The notes: generated by a model from the letters alone, not told the origin. Shown: positions 1 to 9,244, counted from the first letter of the stretch. The stretch is 64,000 nucleotides of DNA from Lachnospiraceae bacterium (GCA_910575555.1 CAJTFX010000020.1:1-64000), one strand, 5' to 3'. Program-made: numbers and translations.

Positions 1-1
1 G

Positions 2-73
2 CGGATACATAGTTCTATTGGTTATTTGACACCACAGCAAAAGGAGGATGAGGAACTAAAAAAAGCAGCATAA
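2..73 (+). pseudogene. 3' end of an IS3-family transposase (OrfB), cut by the window edge
   Basis: The first bases read in frame as about 23 codons ending in a TAA. They contain the IHSSIGYLTP motif typical of the C-terminal end of IS3/IS150-type DDE transposases (usually R.H..LGY.TP). A T-rich stretch follows that could be the end of the insertion sequence. Only the tail is visible, so I cannot tell whether the full gene upstream is intact. It suggests that the conjugative-element backbone to the right was bordered by an insertion sequence. Confidence 0.55.
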
Positions 74-212
74 TCTTTCGACTTTTTTTGTCCAAAGTAT
101 TGACATAGGTCCAAGCCAGCAGAAGAATGAACCTGCCTGATGCTTTTCAGCAAAGGGCAGTTCAGATAAGAAAAATATTTTATCGTCCAGAAGGACAGAA
201 AAGGAGGGACTT

Positions 213-881
213 ATGGAGTATTCAATCCAGTTAAACGCAGTAAACAACCCGGATAAGAGTGTGAGGGCATTTGCAACCGTCGTGTTCGGGGACAGCTTCA
301 AGGTCACGAATGTAGCGGTGCTTGAGGGCAGCAAGGGCAATTTCGTATCCATGCCCAGTTTCCGCACAAAAGAGAGGGACGAGTACAACAACCCGGTCTA
401 CAAGGACGTCTGCAACCCGATCACGAAGGAGTTCCGTGAGGAGCTGTACGGCGACATCTTAAAGCTCTATGAGGAAATGGAGCAGACAGGCAAGGCAGAG
501 GTCAAGATGGAGGCTGACGAGCCGGACGAACCGGAGTTCACGGTAAGGGTAACGCCTTTTGAGCGTGAGGGCAGCAATATGGTAGGTCTTGCGAGCATCG
601 TGCTGAATGACAGCTTTGCGGTAGGCAACGTGAGCGTGGTGGAGGGCAAGAACGGAATGTTCGTGGCTATGCCGTCCTACAAGGCGGGCAACAGATACAG
701 GGACGTTTGTTTCCCGATCACGAAGGAGTTCCGGGAAAAGCTCAATGATGCGGTGATTGAAACTTACCAGCAGGCAAAGGAACAGGCAATGCAGGAGGGA
801 CAGGAACGTGTCACACAGCAGATGCAGACCGATGACAGGGGCTTTATGAAAGTCAGCGGGGAACCGCTGCCGTTCCACTAA
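213..881 (+). CDS. Tandem SpoVG-domain protein of a conjugative element
   Basis: The 222-residue protein carries two copies of a SpoVG-like module, at about residues 1-85 and 108-185. Each begins with a strand of the type F..V.FGDSF.V.NV.V.EG and ends with C.PITKEFRE.L. SpoVG proteins are small nucleic-acid-binding regulators of about 90 residues; double versions are common in Firmicute integrative conjugative elements. A clear AGGAGGG site precedes the ATG. The gene lies 61 bp upstream of a DUF6674-like gene and probably forms an operon with it. Its DNA looks richer in G and C than the island to the right, consistent with a separate origin. The role on the element is unknown, but RNA or DNA binding is likely. 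Confidence 0.8.
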   Translation: MEYSIQLNAVNNPDKSVRAFATVVFGDSFKVTNVAVLEGSKGNFVSMPSFRTKERDEYNNPVYKDVCNPITKEFREELYGDILKLYEEMEQTGKAEVKMEADEPDEPEFTVRVTPFEREGSNMVGLASIVLNDSFAVGNVSVVEGKNGMFVAMPSYKAGNRYRDVCFPITKEFREKLNDAVIETYQQAKEQAMQEGQERVTQQMQTDDRGFMKVSGEPLPFH

Positions 882-942
882 ACAGTAGAAATCATCAGAA
901 AGGGCAGGGCGGGAAACTGCCCTGCGGAAAGGGGAAGGAAAA

Positions 943-1836
943 ATGGAAATGACAGAAAATATGCAGCTTACAAAGGAACAGAACCTTATGGAACTGATGG
1001 AACTGCTCCGCAAGAACAATATGAAAGAGGCTGCAAACAGCATATTTGAAATGGCAGCGTATGTCGATGTCATGGAAAAAAAGATGGATTCAGTCTTAGA
1101 GGAGCTGAGGACAGTAAAAGACCAGCTCCATAAGATGGAAGAGCGTGAGGCAGAGAAAGGGCTGAAACAGACACTCAAAAGGGCGGTAGACAAGCTGGAG
1201 CAGGATTGCAAAGCCATGAAAGAAAAGCTGTTAGAAGTTAAGGCAGAAATTAAGGCAAAGGCAGGGGAGATCGTAACAGCGGCAAAACAGAAAGGGAAAG
1301 CTGCATTAAACAGGGTGTCGGAGTTTCTTGGAATTAAGAAGAAATTAGAAGGTATCCGCCAGAACGTGCAGGAGTCCATAGCAGATGTGGATAAGAGCAT
1401 TGGAAAGATAGACGCTTTCGGCACAGGCATGAGGGAAGCCGGACAGAAGATCGCCAATACTTTCCGTACTTTTGCGGATAAACCGGAAAAGGAATACGGG
1501 GAAAAGAAGTTCTCAAAGACGGAACTGATAAAGAAGCCTTTTCAGGCAAAGAGAAAGCTGCTGTCCGGTATCTTAAATTGTGCGGATGCCGCAATAGAAA
1601 AGACAGAACAGCTTGCCGCAGATGTAAAACAGTATCAGACAGATAAGGCAGAACGGGAGACAGCAGATATTGGCAATATGGAGGCTGTAAATCCGGCTGA
1701 ACTTGCAAGGGTGGCAGAGCCGGAGTTCCAGTATGGAGCGGAGGTTTTTGAGGCACACCAGCAGCAAGCAGAGAAAGCAATGATTAAGGATAATGCAACA
1801 AAGAATGTGCCTGTAAAAAGCGGAAAGAGCCGATAG
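943..1836 (+). CDS. DUF6674-like coiled-coil protein of a conjugative element
   Basis: A 297-residue, Lys/Glu/Ala-rich, mainly helical protein. Residues about 40-115 have a heptad pattern predicting a coiled coil, and a second helical region spans about 125-230. There is no signal peptide or membrane segment. The pattern matches proteins named DUF6674 that accompany relaxase and SpoVG-like genes in clostridial integrative elements; this family call is from memory. Molecular function is unknown. An AAGGGGAAGGAA ribosome site precedes the ATG. The last codons (VPVKSGKSR) and the downstream terminator are duplicated at 16463-16550, a sign of local rearrangement. Confidence 0.65.
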   Translation: MEMTENMQLTKEQNLMELMELLRKNNMKEAANSIFEMAAYVDVMEKKMDSVLEELRTVKDQLHKMEEREAEKGLKQTLKRAVDKLEQDCKAMKEKLLEVKAEIKAKAGEIVTAAKQKGKAALNRVSEFLGIKKKLEGIRQNVQESIADVDKSIGKIDAFGTGMREAGQKIANTFRTFADKPEKEYGEKKFSKTELIKKPFQAKRKLLSGILNCADAAIEKTEQLAADVKQYQTDKAERETADIGNMEAVNPAELARVAEPEFQYGAEVFEAHQQQAEKAMIKDNATKNVPVKSGKSR

Positions 1837-1843
1837 AGAAAAG

Positions 1844-1888
1844 TCCTCTTGAATTGAACTAAGGTTTGATTCAAGGGGATTTTTATTT
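1844..1888 (+). terminator. Rho-independent terminator after the DUF6674-like gene (repeat copy 1)
   Basis: A stem of TCCTCTTGAATTGAAC against TTTGATTCAAGGGGA is followed by a T-rich run. Near-identical copies occur at 16499-16547 and 20553-20600, each directly followed by an agr-type promoter, so terminator plus promoter form one repeated module. Confidence 0.8.
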
Positions 1889-1898
1889 TGATGGTCAT

Positions 1899-1961
1899 TT
1901 TCTGCAAAAAAGGGACACTTTCTGCAAGGCATATTTCTTTTTTTTGATTTTTTGCTATCAT
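1899..1961 (+). promoter_or_regulatory. Predicted LytTR/AgrA-1-controlled promoter (site A)
   Basis: Direct repeats TTTCTGCAA at 1899-1907 and 1919-1927 start 20 bp apart. The -10 TATCAT is at 1956-1961, 29 bp from the end of the second repeat to the start of the -10, and no good -35 is present. The geometry matches the other agr-type promoters in this window. It would drive the secreted protein at 2097. Confidence 0.75.
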
Positions 1962-2096
1962 TAAATATAGGTTACAGCAGACAGCTCTATGATAACATGT
2001 TAAATATATTAAAGAAAGGAGTAAAAAACAAATAAGAAATGTGTTTTAGAGCAATCTGTATATAATAACAATAAATGCCATAAATAAGGAGGTAAA

Positions 2097-2519
2097 ATGA
2101 TTATGAAGAAAGGTTTCAAATTAATAGCGATTGTTGCAGTTATGACTTGTCTGTTTGGTACTGTTGCAATGGCAGCATCATCGCCTGCATCAATTACAAT
2201 TTATACCAATGACACATCTGCTGATAGTATAGCCATATACTGTAGCGGTTACATTGATGGTTTTGGTGTGAATGATTCTTCATCTACAGAAAGTTTGTAT
2301 TATACGTTACGTGTTAAAAAAAGTGTGGGTAGCTCAGAAGTTTATTCCACTTTAATGGCACCGGGAACGGGTTCTATGGGAGCATCATCAGTATCTACTT
2401 GGTCTACTTTGTTTACAGGGAAATCAGTGCCGGATGGTCCGGGCGACTATTTTATCCGATTGAATCCTAAAGGAGCATTAAGCAAGGGATGCTATGGAGC
2501 TGGTAAGCTGGTTGACTAG
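2097..2519 (+). CDS. Small secreted protein of the predicted agr-1 regulon
   Basis: The 140-residue protein starts with a Sec signal peptide: positive KK, a hydrophobic stretch LIAIVAVMTCLFGTVAM, and cleavage after AMA. The mature part is about 115 residues, rich in Ser, Thr and Gly, with alternating hydrophobic positions that suggest a beta-sandwich. I recognise no enzyme motif. Two in-frame ATGs (2097 and 2103) follow AGGAGG; the second has more usual spacing. It is transcribed from site A with a leader of about 130 bases and ends before a strong terminator, so it is probably monocistronic. Function is unknown; by context it is an extracellular or surface product released at high cell density. 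Confidence 0.75.
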   Translation: MIMKKGFKLIAIVAVMTCLFGTVAMAASSPASITIYTNDTSADSIAIYCSGYIDGFGVNDSSSTESLYYTLRVKKSVGSSEVYSTLMAPGTGSMGASSVSTWSTLFTGKSVPDGPGDYFIRLNPKGALSKGCYGAGKLVD

Positions 2520-2529
2520 TTGCGTACAT

Positions 2530-2566
2530 AAGAGGCGGCGCAAATGAATGTGTCGCCTCGTTTTAT
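2530..2566 (+). terminator. Terminator after the secreted protein gene
   Basis: GAGGCGGCGCA pairs with TGTGTCGCCTC around a short loop and is followed by GTTTTATT. It separates the secreted protein from the ABC transporter operon that begins 14 bp later. Confidence 0.8.
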
Positions 2567-2580
2567 TGTGTGGAGGAACC

Positions 2581-4620
2581 ATGAATAAACTATTTGAGTG
2601 CATAAAAAATGACATCTTTCTCTGCGTAAGAAATGGATTGATATTGGCAATCGCTGTTATGACCTTTATTTTATGTTGGCTTACTTTTTTCTTTTTGATG
2701 CCACAGGAACGAGTTGCGGGGAATGCATTGACACTTTCATCGTGGGTGACGCAGATTTTTATTATCGAAGGAACAGTGTTTGGTTTTGTTATTATGGCTT
2801 TTGAGAACAGCCAAATACAAGAATTGTTCCAAACAATAGGAAACGGTGTGCTTTATAAACGAATCAGTAAACTTATATTAATCATTATTTTGTCATTGTC
2901 ATTGTTGTGTATTAGTGCTATTAACTGTACTTTGGGATTAAAAAGATTACAGACACCGGAAATATATTATACTGAATCTATCAAATATATATTGCTTTAT
3001 TGGATTTTTCCATTTATGATTGCGTCAATTGGAAGTGTAACGATAGCGGATGCAGTCAAAGGAAAAGCCAAATATGCTGTTGCGGTATTGCAGATGTTGC
3101 TGTTTGGTCCGCTGTTTCCGACGGTATTAGAACCGCTTATAGATATAACCACATATTTGTATAAGTATGCAGCTATGTTTAGTTTAGGAACGCTCAACGT
3201 TTCAAAGCCGATGAATTTAATGTTTGGCTATGATCTGCAAAGAGAAAAAGTATTGGGTAGCACTGCAATTCTGCTTTCTTTTCTTGTTTTTTTCTTGGGA
3301 AAAAGCAAAAAAACATGGTTGCAGACGGCAGTTAGAATAATAGCAGTATTAATTTTTGCGTGTGGAATTATGACAAATATACAATATATTGAGAATAAAT
3401 ATGACTATTATGTCGCAGTCCAGGAATATGAAGATAACGCAAACACCTCTGTTGAATGCGACAAAAACACACTTTCTTATAACATATCGCAAGAAAAAAT
3501 ATCTATCAGCAACGAAAGAAATTTATCAATCTGCGCAGAAATGACTATACAGAAACAGGAGGCAGGAGAGGCAGTTACGATAGTGCTGTATCATAATTTT
3601 GAGATTGATGAACTAAGCATAGATGGTGTATCGGTAGAATATGACAGAAATACTGATGTTGTGACAATAAGGTATGATTTTCAAGAAAATACAGCTTATA
3701 AAATAGTGTTGCGCTATCATGGTAAACCGCCCGCTCATATGTACATTGATGAAAATGAATGGATACTTCCAGCTTATGTTGCATGGTATCCGCTCAAGGG
3801 AAATAGGAATGGTATATCTTTTGGGCAGGACTTGTTTGAACCAATTTTTTATGATTACCAGCAGGAAATTACAGACTACGAAGTGGTATACTCTGGAAGC
3901 GGAACAGTATATTGTAGCTTAGGCGAGAAAGATCAGAATAAATGGGTGGGGGATACTGATGGCATTACAATTTTATGTAGTAAATGGATGAAAGAAACCT
4001 TTTTAAACAATGGTACGCATATAGTTTATCCTGTTGTCTGTAAGAACTATGATGAATACTTGGAAACATATTTAGAGGAATTTCAAATGCTGACTGATAT
4101 GATGAATGAACAGGCAGGAAGCGCAGAAACTGTATCGCTAGATTTACAAAGCATTTTTTTTACATGTGATTCAACTTATACTGGGCATGGCGAAAAGATA
4201 TATGATTGTTCAGACCATGCCGTTGTCGAAATTACAAGGGCTTATTTGGAGGGTGACAGTTTATGCAATCCAAATCTTACGGTATATCCGCTGATAGATG
4301 TTATGCAGTTTAGAGATTCTGAATTTGCGTTAAATATAGATGCATTGTATTTGTATAAGACTGCTTATATTACAGTAATGATTAACGAGGGAAAGTTGGA
4401 TGAAACATATCAGGTGAGATCATTGGAATATTTGGAGAATCTCTATGAAAATTTGGAAGGAAACAAGGAGTTTTATGATATTATCTGCTCAATAAATGAT
4501 TATATAAATACGTCGTCGATTGATAAACAGTATAAATTCCTTTCAGCGTTTAAAGATTATATAAAAAGTGGTAATGAACTAACTTTTGATTCTTTCAGTA
4601 AAATTATGGAGGACTTATAA
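2581..4620 (+). CDS. ABC-2-type permease fused to a large extracellular domain
   Basis: The start at 2581 follows GGAGG at good spacing. The N-terminal third (about residues 1-270) holds six or seven membrane segments like an ABC-2 permease. A predicted extracellular region of about 400 residues follows, with a motif like AWYPLKG reminiscent of permeases fused to M1-type peptidase-like domains. I see no HExxH zinc motif, so peptidase activity is unlikely. Its stop codon overlaps the ATG of the ATPase gene at 4620 by one base, so the two are co-translated. With the permease at 15551 it would form a three-gene ABC system of unknown substrate, possibly peptide export or immunity. It has no agr-type promoter of its own. 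Confidence 0.6.
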   Translation: MNKLFECIKNDIFLCVRNGLILAIAVMTFILCWLTFFFLMPQERVAGNALTLSSWVTQIFIIEGTVFGFVIMAFENSQIQELFQTIGNGVLYKRISKLILIIILSLSLLCISAINCTLGLKRLQTPEIYYTESIKYILLYWIFPFMIASIGSVTIADAVKGKAKYAVAVLQMLLFGPLFPTVLEPLIDITTYLYKYAAMFSLGTLNVSKPMNLMFGYDLQREKVLGSTAILLSFLVFFLGKSKKTWLQTAVRIIAVLIFACGIMTNIQYIENKYDYYVAVQEYEDNANTSVECDKNTLSYNISQEKISISNERNLSICAEMTIQKQEAGEAVTIVLYHNFEIDELSIDGVSVEYDRNTDVVTIRYDFQENTAYKIVLRYHGKPPAHMYIDENEWILPAYVAWYPLKGNRNGISFGQDLFEPIFYDYQQEITDYEVVYSGSGTVYCSLGEKDQNKWVGDTDGITILCSKWMKETFLNNGTHIVYPVVCKNYDEYLETYLEEFQMLTDMMNEQAGSAETVSLDLQSIFFTCDSTYTGHGEKIYDCSDHAVVEITRAYLEGDSLCNPNLTVYPLIDVMQFRDSEFALNIDALYLYKTAYITVMINEGKLDETYQVRSLEYLENLYENLEGNKEFYDIICSINDYINTSSIDKQYKFLSAFKDYIKSGNELTFDSFSKIMEDL

Positions 4621-5363
4621 TGATAGAGATTGAAAATATAAGCAAATGTTTTGGGAAAAAAGCAGCATTGAAAAATGTTAGTCTTTCTTTTCAGAGTGGA
4701 ATTTGCGGGCTGCTCGGTCAAAATGGAGCCGGAAAAACAACATTGATGCGCATATTGTCCACCGTATTGGATGCAGATTCGGGAACCATCCGTTTGAACG
4801 GAGAAATATGTAATAAGAGCCATATGCGCCAAAACATAGGATATTTGCCGCAGCAGTTTTCAATGTATAAAGGGCTTAACGTCGAAGAAAGCCTTCGGCA
4901 TATCAGTGTTTTGAAAAATATTGCCCATACAGATGCGCTGGCTGAAATTGACAAGGTATTGGAAGCTGTTAATTTGAGCGACAGGAGAAAAAGTAAAATC
5001 GGTTCTTTGTCTGGAGGAATGCTTCGACGGGTAGGCATAGCGCAGGCACTTCTAGGCAATCCCGCTCTTTTAATAGTAGACGAACCAACAGCGGGGCTTG
5101 ATCCGGAAGAACGTTTACGGTTTCGTGATTTATTGTCGGACATAGGCAGCGATAGAATGATTTTGATTTCTACGCACATTGTGGAAGATATAGAAGCAGT
5201 TTGCGATTATGCGGGGATACTGTCTCGTGGAATTGTCTTAGCTCAAGGAACATTAGAGGAATTGAAAAATGCGGTTAAAGGAAAAGTTTGGGAAGCAGAA
5301 ACGGAAAATAAAATAAATCCCGATAATCATATATGGGTTAAACCAGATAGGGATAAAAAATAG
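4620..5363 (+). pseudogene. ABC transporter ATPase, 5' part, interrupted by IME1
   Basis: The reading frame encodes a typical ABC-2 ATPase: Walker A GQNGAGKTT, signature LSGGMLRR, Walker B LLIVDEPT and a switch His in ISTHIVED. The native frame ends at base 5334; the last codons to 5363 are read from the mobile element and end at an element-encoded stop. The rest of the gene, ending in LEDAYIYLNGRE, is at 15412-15554. Joining 4620-5334 to 15412-15554 gives an uninterrupted 285-codon gene. In the inserted state about 47 C-terminal residues are lost. The ATP-binding core is intact, so a truncated protein might still be partly active; that is inference. Confidence 0.85.
5340..5352 (+). repeat. 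IME1 left terminal inverted repeat
   Basis: AAACCAGATAGGG is the near-inverse of the right end CCTTATCTGGTTT at 15392-15404. The same sequence starts IME2 at 37017. It is presumably the recombinase attachment site. Confidence 0.75.
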
Positions 5364-5372
5364 ATATGTATC

Positions 5373-5398
5373 GGCAGGAGCATAGATTTTCTCCTGCC
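5373..5398 (-). terminator. Terminator of the IME1 recombinase gene
   Basis: GGCAGGAG (5373-5380) pairs with CTCCTGCC (5391-5398) just beyond the tnpX stop on the minus strand. The same hairpin lies at 37050-37075 in IME2 and at 14734-14759 beside the recombinase remnant. Confidence 0.65.
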
Positions 5399-5408
5399 AC
5401 GCCTGTAT

Positions 5409-7067
5409 TTAGGCGGTTTGACGTTTGGTACGCTGCGTATATTCTCGTTCCATTTCCCGCATTTCCGCATCCGTGGGGATGTCCACAATCCCGACATAGG
5501 AATAGTAGATGTCGATTTGCTGTGTCCGTTTCCCGTCTTTTTTCTCACGCTCATGGACTACGATTTTATCCACAAATGCGTTTAGGACTTCGGGCGTCAG
5601 CTCGTCGATGCGGGTGTATTTCTTGGTGACGGCTATCAGCTTGGTGACATTGGTCGCTTCCGTGTCGGCTTCGCTGACCTCGGCTGTCAAGGTTTCGATT
5701 TCCTGCTTTAGCTGTTCCTGCTCGGCTTCATATCCGTCCGACAGCTTGTAAAAGCGTTCGTCATTCAGCTTTCCGTTGACATTATCCTCATAGATTTTGC
5801 GGAACAGGCGGTCAAGCTCCTTTATCCGCTTTTCGTCCTTTTCTATCTGTTTCTGCTTTGCGGATAACTCGTATCTGCGTTCTGCAAGGGTGGCGTCAAT
5901 CTGCTGTCGGATAAACACACGCTCAAACTGCTGTAAATAGGAGAGGAACTGCTGGAGCTGTTTCAGAACTAATTGTTTTAATGCGTCCTCTCGGATATAG
6001 TGCTGTGTACATTCCTTTGCCCTGCTCGTCCTTTTATACATGGAACAACGGAAATGCTCATATCCGTTTGCTGTGGCTAAGCTGAGTTTCGCCCCGCAGT
6101 CGGCACAATAGAGCAGCCCCGAAAAGATACTTGTCGTTCCGCTTTTGGTCGGTCTGCGTTTGTTCGCCCGTATCATCTGCACTTTTTCCCACATATCCCT
6201 GTCAATGATGGGCGTATGGGCGTCCTCGATATACGTCCGCCTGTCCTTTGCGGTTGGGATGCGTTTTTTGCTCTTGAAGCCTAAACGGGTGGATTTAAAG
6301 CTTTCCGTCACGCCGATATATGCCACATTTTCCAGAATGGATGCAATCATAGACGTTTCCCAGTTATAGGGATGTTCCGATTTTTTTGCAACGCCGATTC
6401 CCTTTGACACCTTGTAGGCTGACGGGGTAAGCACCTTGTCTTCCCAGAGGGCTGTGGCAATGGCTGACACGCCTTTTCCCTGTATACAGAGTGAGAATAT
6501 CCTGCGGACAACTGCCGCCGCTTCCTCGTCCACAAGCCAACGTGTTTTATCGTCTGGATTCCGCAAATACCCATAAGGCGGTGCGCCCAAATGCTCGCCT
6601 GCAAGCCCTTTCGCTTTCTTGACTTCCTTTACCTTTTTGCTCGTGCTTTTGGGATACCATTCGTTAAAAAGGTTGGTAAAGGCGGCAAATTCGTTGCTCT
6701 CAAGGCTGCCCGTGTCCACGTTGTCCATGATGGCGATGAACCTCACGCCCGCTTCGGGGTAGATGATTTCGGAGTATGAGCCGACCTCGATATAGTTCCT
6801 GCCGAAGCGTGATAAGTCTTTGACAATGACGGTCTTTACAAACCCTTTTTCAATGTCCGACGACATTTCCTTAAAGCTTGGGCGGTCAAAATTCGTACCC
6901 GTATAGCCGTCGTCCACGTAGAATTTCGGGTTAGGGAAACCGTGTTCTTTTGCGTATTTCATCAGATATTCTTTCTGGTTTACAATGCTGTTGCTTTCAC
7001 CTTCCCGCCCATCATCTTGGCTTAATCTACAATATAATGCCGTGAATTCTTCCTGCTGTCTTTTCAT
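5409..7067 (-). CDS. tnpX: Large serine recombinase, TnpX family
   Basis: The 552-residue protein has an N-terminal resolvase domain with the catalytic Ser at residue 16 (YCRLSQDD), a recombinase domain, a Cys4 zinc ribbon (LLYCADCG ... FRCSMYKRTSRAKEC), a long coiled coil, and a C-terminal DUF4368-like segment. TnpX and TndX proteins of this length excise and insert clostridial mobilizable elements as circles without host factors. The chosen ATG at 7067 has AAAGGAGAGC in front; an upstream in-frame extension lacks a ribosome site. The gene is nearly identical to that of IME2 at 37086. Because the two copies are so similar, each enzyme may act on either element. Confidence 0.93.
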   Translation of the reverse strand: MKRQQEEFTALYCRLSQDDGREGESNSIVNQKEYLMKYAKEHGFPNPKFYVDDGYTGTNFDRPSFKEMSSDIEKGFVKTVIVKDLSRFGRNYIEVGSYSEIIYPEAGVRFIAIMDNVDTGSLESNEFAAFTNLFNEWYPKSTSKKVKEVKKAKGLAGEHLGAPPYGYLRNPDDKTRWLVDEEAAAVVRRIFSLCIQGKGVSAIATALWEDKVLTPSAYKVSKGIGVAKKSEHPYNWETSMIASILENVAYIGVTESFKSTRLGFKSKKRIPTAKDRRTYIEDAHTPIIDRDMWEKVQMIRANKRRPTKSGTTSIFSGLLYCADCGAKLSLATANGYEHFRCSMYKRTSRAKECTQHYIREDALKQLVLKQLQQFLSYLQQFERVFIRQQIDATLAERRYELSAKQKQIEKDEKRIKELDRLFRKIYEDNVNGKLNDERFYKLSDGYEAEQEQLKQEIETLTAEVSEADTEATNVTKLIAVTKKYTRIDELTPEVLNAFVDKIVVHEREKKDGKRTQQIDIYYSYVGIVDIPTDAEMREMEREYTQRTKRQTA

Positions 7068-7175
7068 AAAGCTCTCCTTTCCGACAGCAGACACGGTATT
7101 GTGAAGTGTAGGTACAGTATACCACATCTGCCCTTAAACTTCAACGCTTTAAAGTGATAATTCTTCCGCTGCCTG

Positions 7176-7478
7176 TTATTCCCCGTCGTCATCACCCCAA
7201 TTCTCATTATCATAAAATCCATATCCCTGTGCGCTGCGCCGAAAAATATCCGTAAGCATTACAAGCAAGTCCCGCCCGTCTTTTCGGAAATGGGCGTTGA
7301 CGGTGTATTCCGTGCCGCCGATTTTCTCGGTAAGGCTCATCGGCTCTGGGATGCGGACAAGGGGCGTGACGTTCTGGACAGGCGGCAGAGGGGGATATAT
7401 TTTGTCTGGATTTACCATAGGGACGTCCTTGTATTCCTCCATAATCGCCTGTATTTCTTCCTCGGACAGTCTGCTCAT
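7176..7478 (-). CDS. tnpW: TnpW-like transposon protein
   Basis: A 100-residue acidic protein whose middle reads KIGGTEYTVNAHF, the pattern of the short TnpW family found beside TnpX in Tn4451-type elements. No function has been assigned to TnpW. It overlaps the relaxase stop by four bases, so it is translationally coupled to mobilization. The IME2 homologue is nearly identical, differing mainly near the C-terminus. Confidence 0.75.
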   Translation of the reverse strand: MSRLSEEEIQAIMEEYKDVPMVNPDKIYPPLPPVQNVTPLVRIPEPMSLTEKIGGTEYTVNAHFRKDGRDLLVMLTDIFRRSAQGYGFYDNENWGDDDGE

Positions 7479-8839
7479 CGCAATGGTTCCTCCCTCCTGC
7501 GTGCTGTTTTAACTGGCTGTTTCTGTCGGTTTGACCGCTGATTTTCAATCGTGTCGTAGATTTGGTTTAAGCAGTCATCAATGTGTGCGGAGCGTTTTTC
7601 AATCCTGTCTGCATATTTCAGCCGCTTCCTAAGCTCCGTTATCCGCTCCGTCACGCACCGTTTTTCTTCCCGAATTTTTTCTTTTTCGGCTGGTGTGGCA
7701 CGGCGTACCTTGTTCCGCACGTGCTGGCGGTAGTCAATCAGTTTATTCATTTCGGTCTGGTTTTTCTCCCTGTCGGCGTGTAAGTCGGAGAGGGTGGAAA
7801 TGTTATGCTTGGACATATACCGTACCTGTGTGGTGATTTCATCTAACTTCCGCAATTCCTCTTTCATCAGCGGGCTTGTCGGCTTGTAGTCCGTGCCTTT
7901 GGGGAATATCCCCAACTGATAGCACCAGTAGTAATACAACGCTAAAATCCCCGTGGTTTTTTGATGTGGTTTCCATGCATTTTTATACTGCTCTGGCATA
8001 TGGGGAGAGTAGGAAATCTTTGCTTTGTAGTTCCCATATCGGGAAGCCCCGCCTAAACATGACCGTATGAAATTGGGGGTTAGCCGCTCGTCAAGCGTGT
8101 CTAATCTCGTGAAATGTTTGTATTTCGGCAGCTTCATTTTCCAATGGCTGCCCGAAAAATCAACCTCATATCCCTTATCGGCAAGGTATTTCATCATGTG
8201 CTGTAAATCCCTGCTCCCATTGATTGCCTCCCTTAAATCCTCCCGATAGACATTGTACCGTGTGGGTTTTCCGTTCTTTTCGTCCAGATAAAGCGGTCTG
8301 GATGGTGCTTTCTTGGGGTTTTCAATCACCGATAAACCGTACTCTCGGCATAAGCGGTCGGACGCTTCCCTCAACCTTTTCTGTTCTGATTTTGAGTAAT
8401 TATATTTCTGTCCGTCTATGAAAGAAACAGAGTTGAAACAAAAATGATTGTGCAGATGCCCTTTGTCAAGATGAGTGGCAACAATTATCTGGTATTTATC
8501 GCCCCACATTTCCCCTGCTAATTTTAATCCGATTTCGTGGCACTGTTCGGGCGTTACCTCGTCTGGTTTGAAGCTCTGGTATCCGTGCCATGCAATATAT
8601 CCGCCTGTCTTTTGGTACTGCTTCTTTGTCAAAATCATCTGTTGCAAGGCGGTTTCTTTCAGAGCGTTGATTGCGGAAACATACTCGCCCTCGTTTGTTT
8701 TTAACGGATTCTTCACATAGGAGAACACGTCAAAGAAGTCCTGCATATCTTCATTCGGCATGGTCTTTTCTGGATTTTCCACATAATCAATGAGGTCTTT
8801 CAGCCGCCCTTTGATATGCCATAAGCTCGTTGTTGCCAT
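7475..8839 (-). CDS. Relaxase/mobilization nuclease (MobA/VirD2 type)
   Basis: The 454-residue protein has the relaxase metal-binding motif THLDKGHLHNHFCFNS (His triad, motif III) near residues 125-140, characteristic of MOB-P relaxases. It would nick the element's transfer origin and pilot single-stranded DNA through the conjugation pore of a helper element. The C-terminal half is Lys/Arg/Glu rich and helical. It directly follows mobC (1 bp gap) and precedes tnpW (4 bp overlap). The IME2 copy is highly similar throughout. Confidence 0.9.
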   Translation of the reverse strand: MATTSLWHIKGRLKDLIDYVENPEKTMPNEDMQDFFDVFSYVKNPLKTNEGEYVSAINALKETALQQMILTKKQYQKTGGYIAWHGYQSFKPDEVTPEQCHEIGLKLAGEMWGDKYQIIVATHLDKGHLHNHFCFNSVSFIDGQKYNYSKSEQKRLREASDRLCREYGLSVIENPKKAPSRPLYLDEKNGKPTRYNVYREDLREAINGSRDLQHMMKYLADKGYEVDFSGSHWKMKLPKYKHFTRLDTLDERLTPNFIRSCLGGASRYGNYKAKISYSPHMPEQYKNAWKPHQKTTGILALYYYWCYQLGIFPKGTDYKPTSPLMKEELRKLDEITTQVRYMSKHNISTLSDLHADREKNQTEMNKLIDYRQHVRNKVRRATPAEKEKIREEKRCVTERITELRKRLKYADRIEKRSAHIDDCLNQIYDTIENQRSNRQKQPVKTARRREEPLR

Positions 8840-8840
8840 A

Positions 8841-9197
8841 TCAGACCGCCCCCTGTTCCATCAGTTCTTCTACATTAAATCGTAGTGGGAGAGTTATTTT
8901 CTGTTGCAGTTCTAAGATAAAATCCTCAATCTCCTTACAGATTTCGGCGGCGGTTAGATAGTAGGGAACACACTTTTTGAAAGCGTCATGCACCTCATAG
9001 AGCTTGTTTAGCAGTTCCCAAAACTCGGTTTTAGGCTGTGGCTGAGGGGCGTTTCCCTTGCATAACTGGCGCATAAATTCGGCGGTGGACAGACCGCAAG
9101 CGGCGGCGCACTGCTTTAATTTTTCATGTTCTTCCTCGTTCAATCGGACAGTAATCGGGACACTCCGCACAACCTTTTCTGATTTTTCTCTGCTCAT
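8841..9197 (-). CDS. MobC-like relaxosome accessory protein
   Basis: A 118-residue protein with an N-terminal ribbon-helix-helix pattern (VPITVRLNEEEHEKLKQCAAACGLSTAEFMRQL split over residues about 14-46), as in MobC-type proteins that bind the transfer origin and help the relaxase. The start at 9197 is preceded by GAGG; the longer upstream reading frame has no ribosome site. It is followed one base later by the relaxase gene. Confidence 0.8.
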   Translation of the reverse strand: MSREKSEKVVRSVPITVRLNEEEHEKLKQCAAACGLSTAEFMRQLCKGNAPQPQPKTEFWELLNKLYEVHDAFKKCVPYYLTAAEICKEIEDFILELQQKITLPLRFNVEELMEQGAV

Positions 9198-9244
9198 TTT
9201 CCTCAATCCTCCAGTCTTATTTTTCTTTCTTCGGGGTAAACAGG

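Noticed and set aside
459-1457. Long minus-strand open frame (332 codons) opposite the SpoVG and DUF6674-like genes
   Set aside because: It lies entirely opposite two well-supported genes with good ribosome sites, has no domain pattern and a Ser/Phe-rich composition typical of an antisense shadow.
2581-4620. The permease fusion as an active M1 metallopeptidase
   Set aside because: No HExxH zinc motif could be found in the extracellular part.
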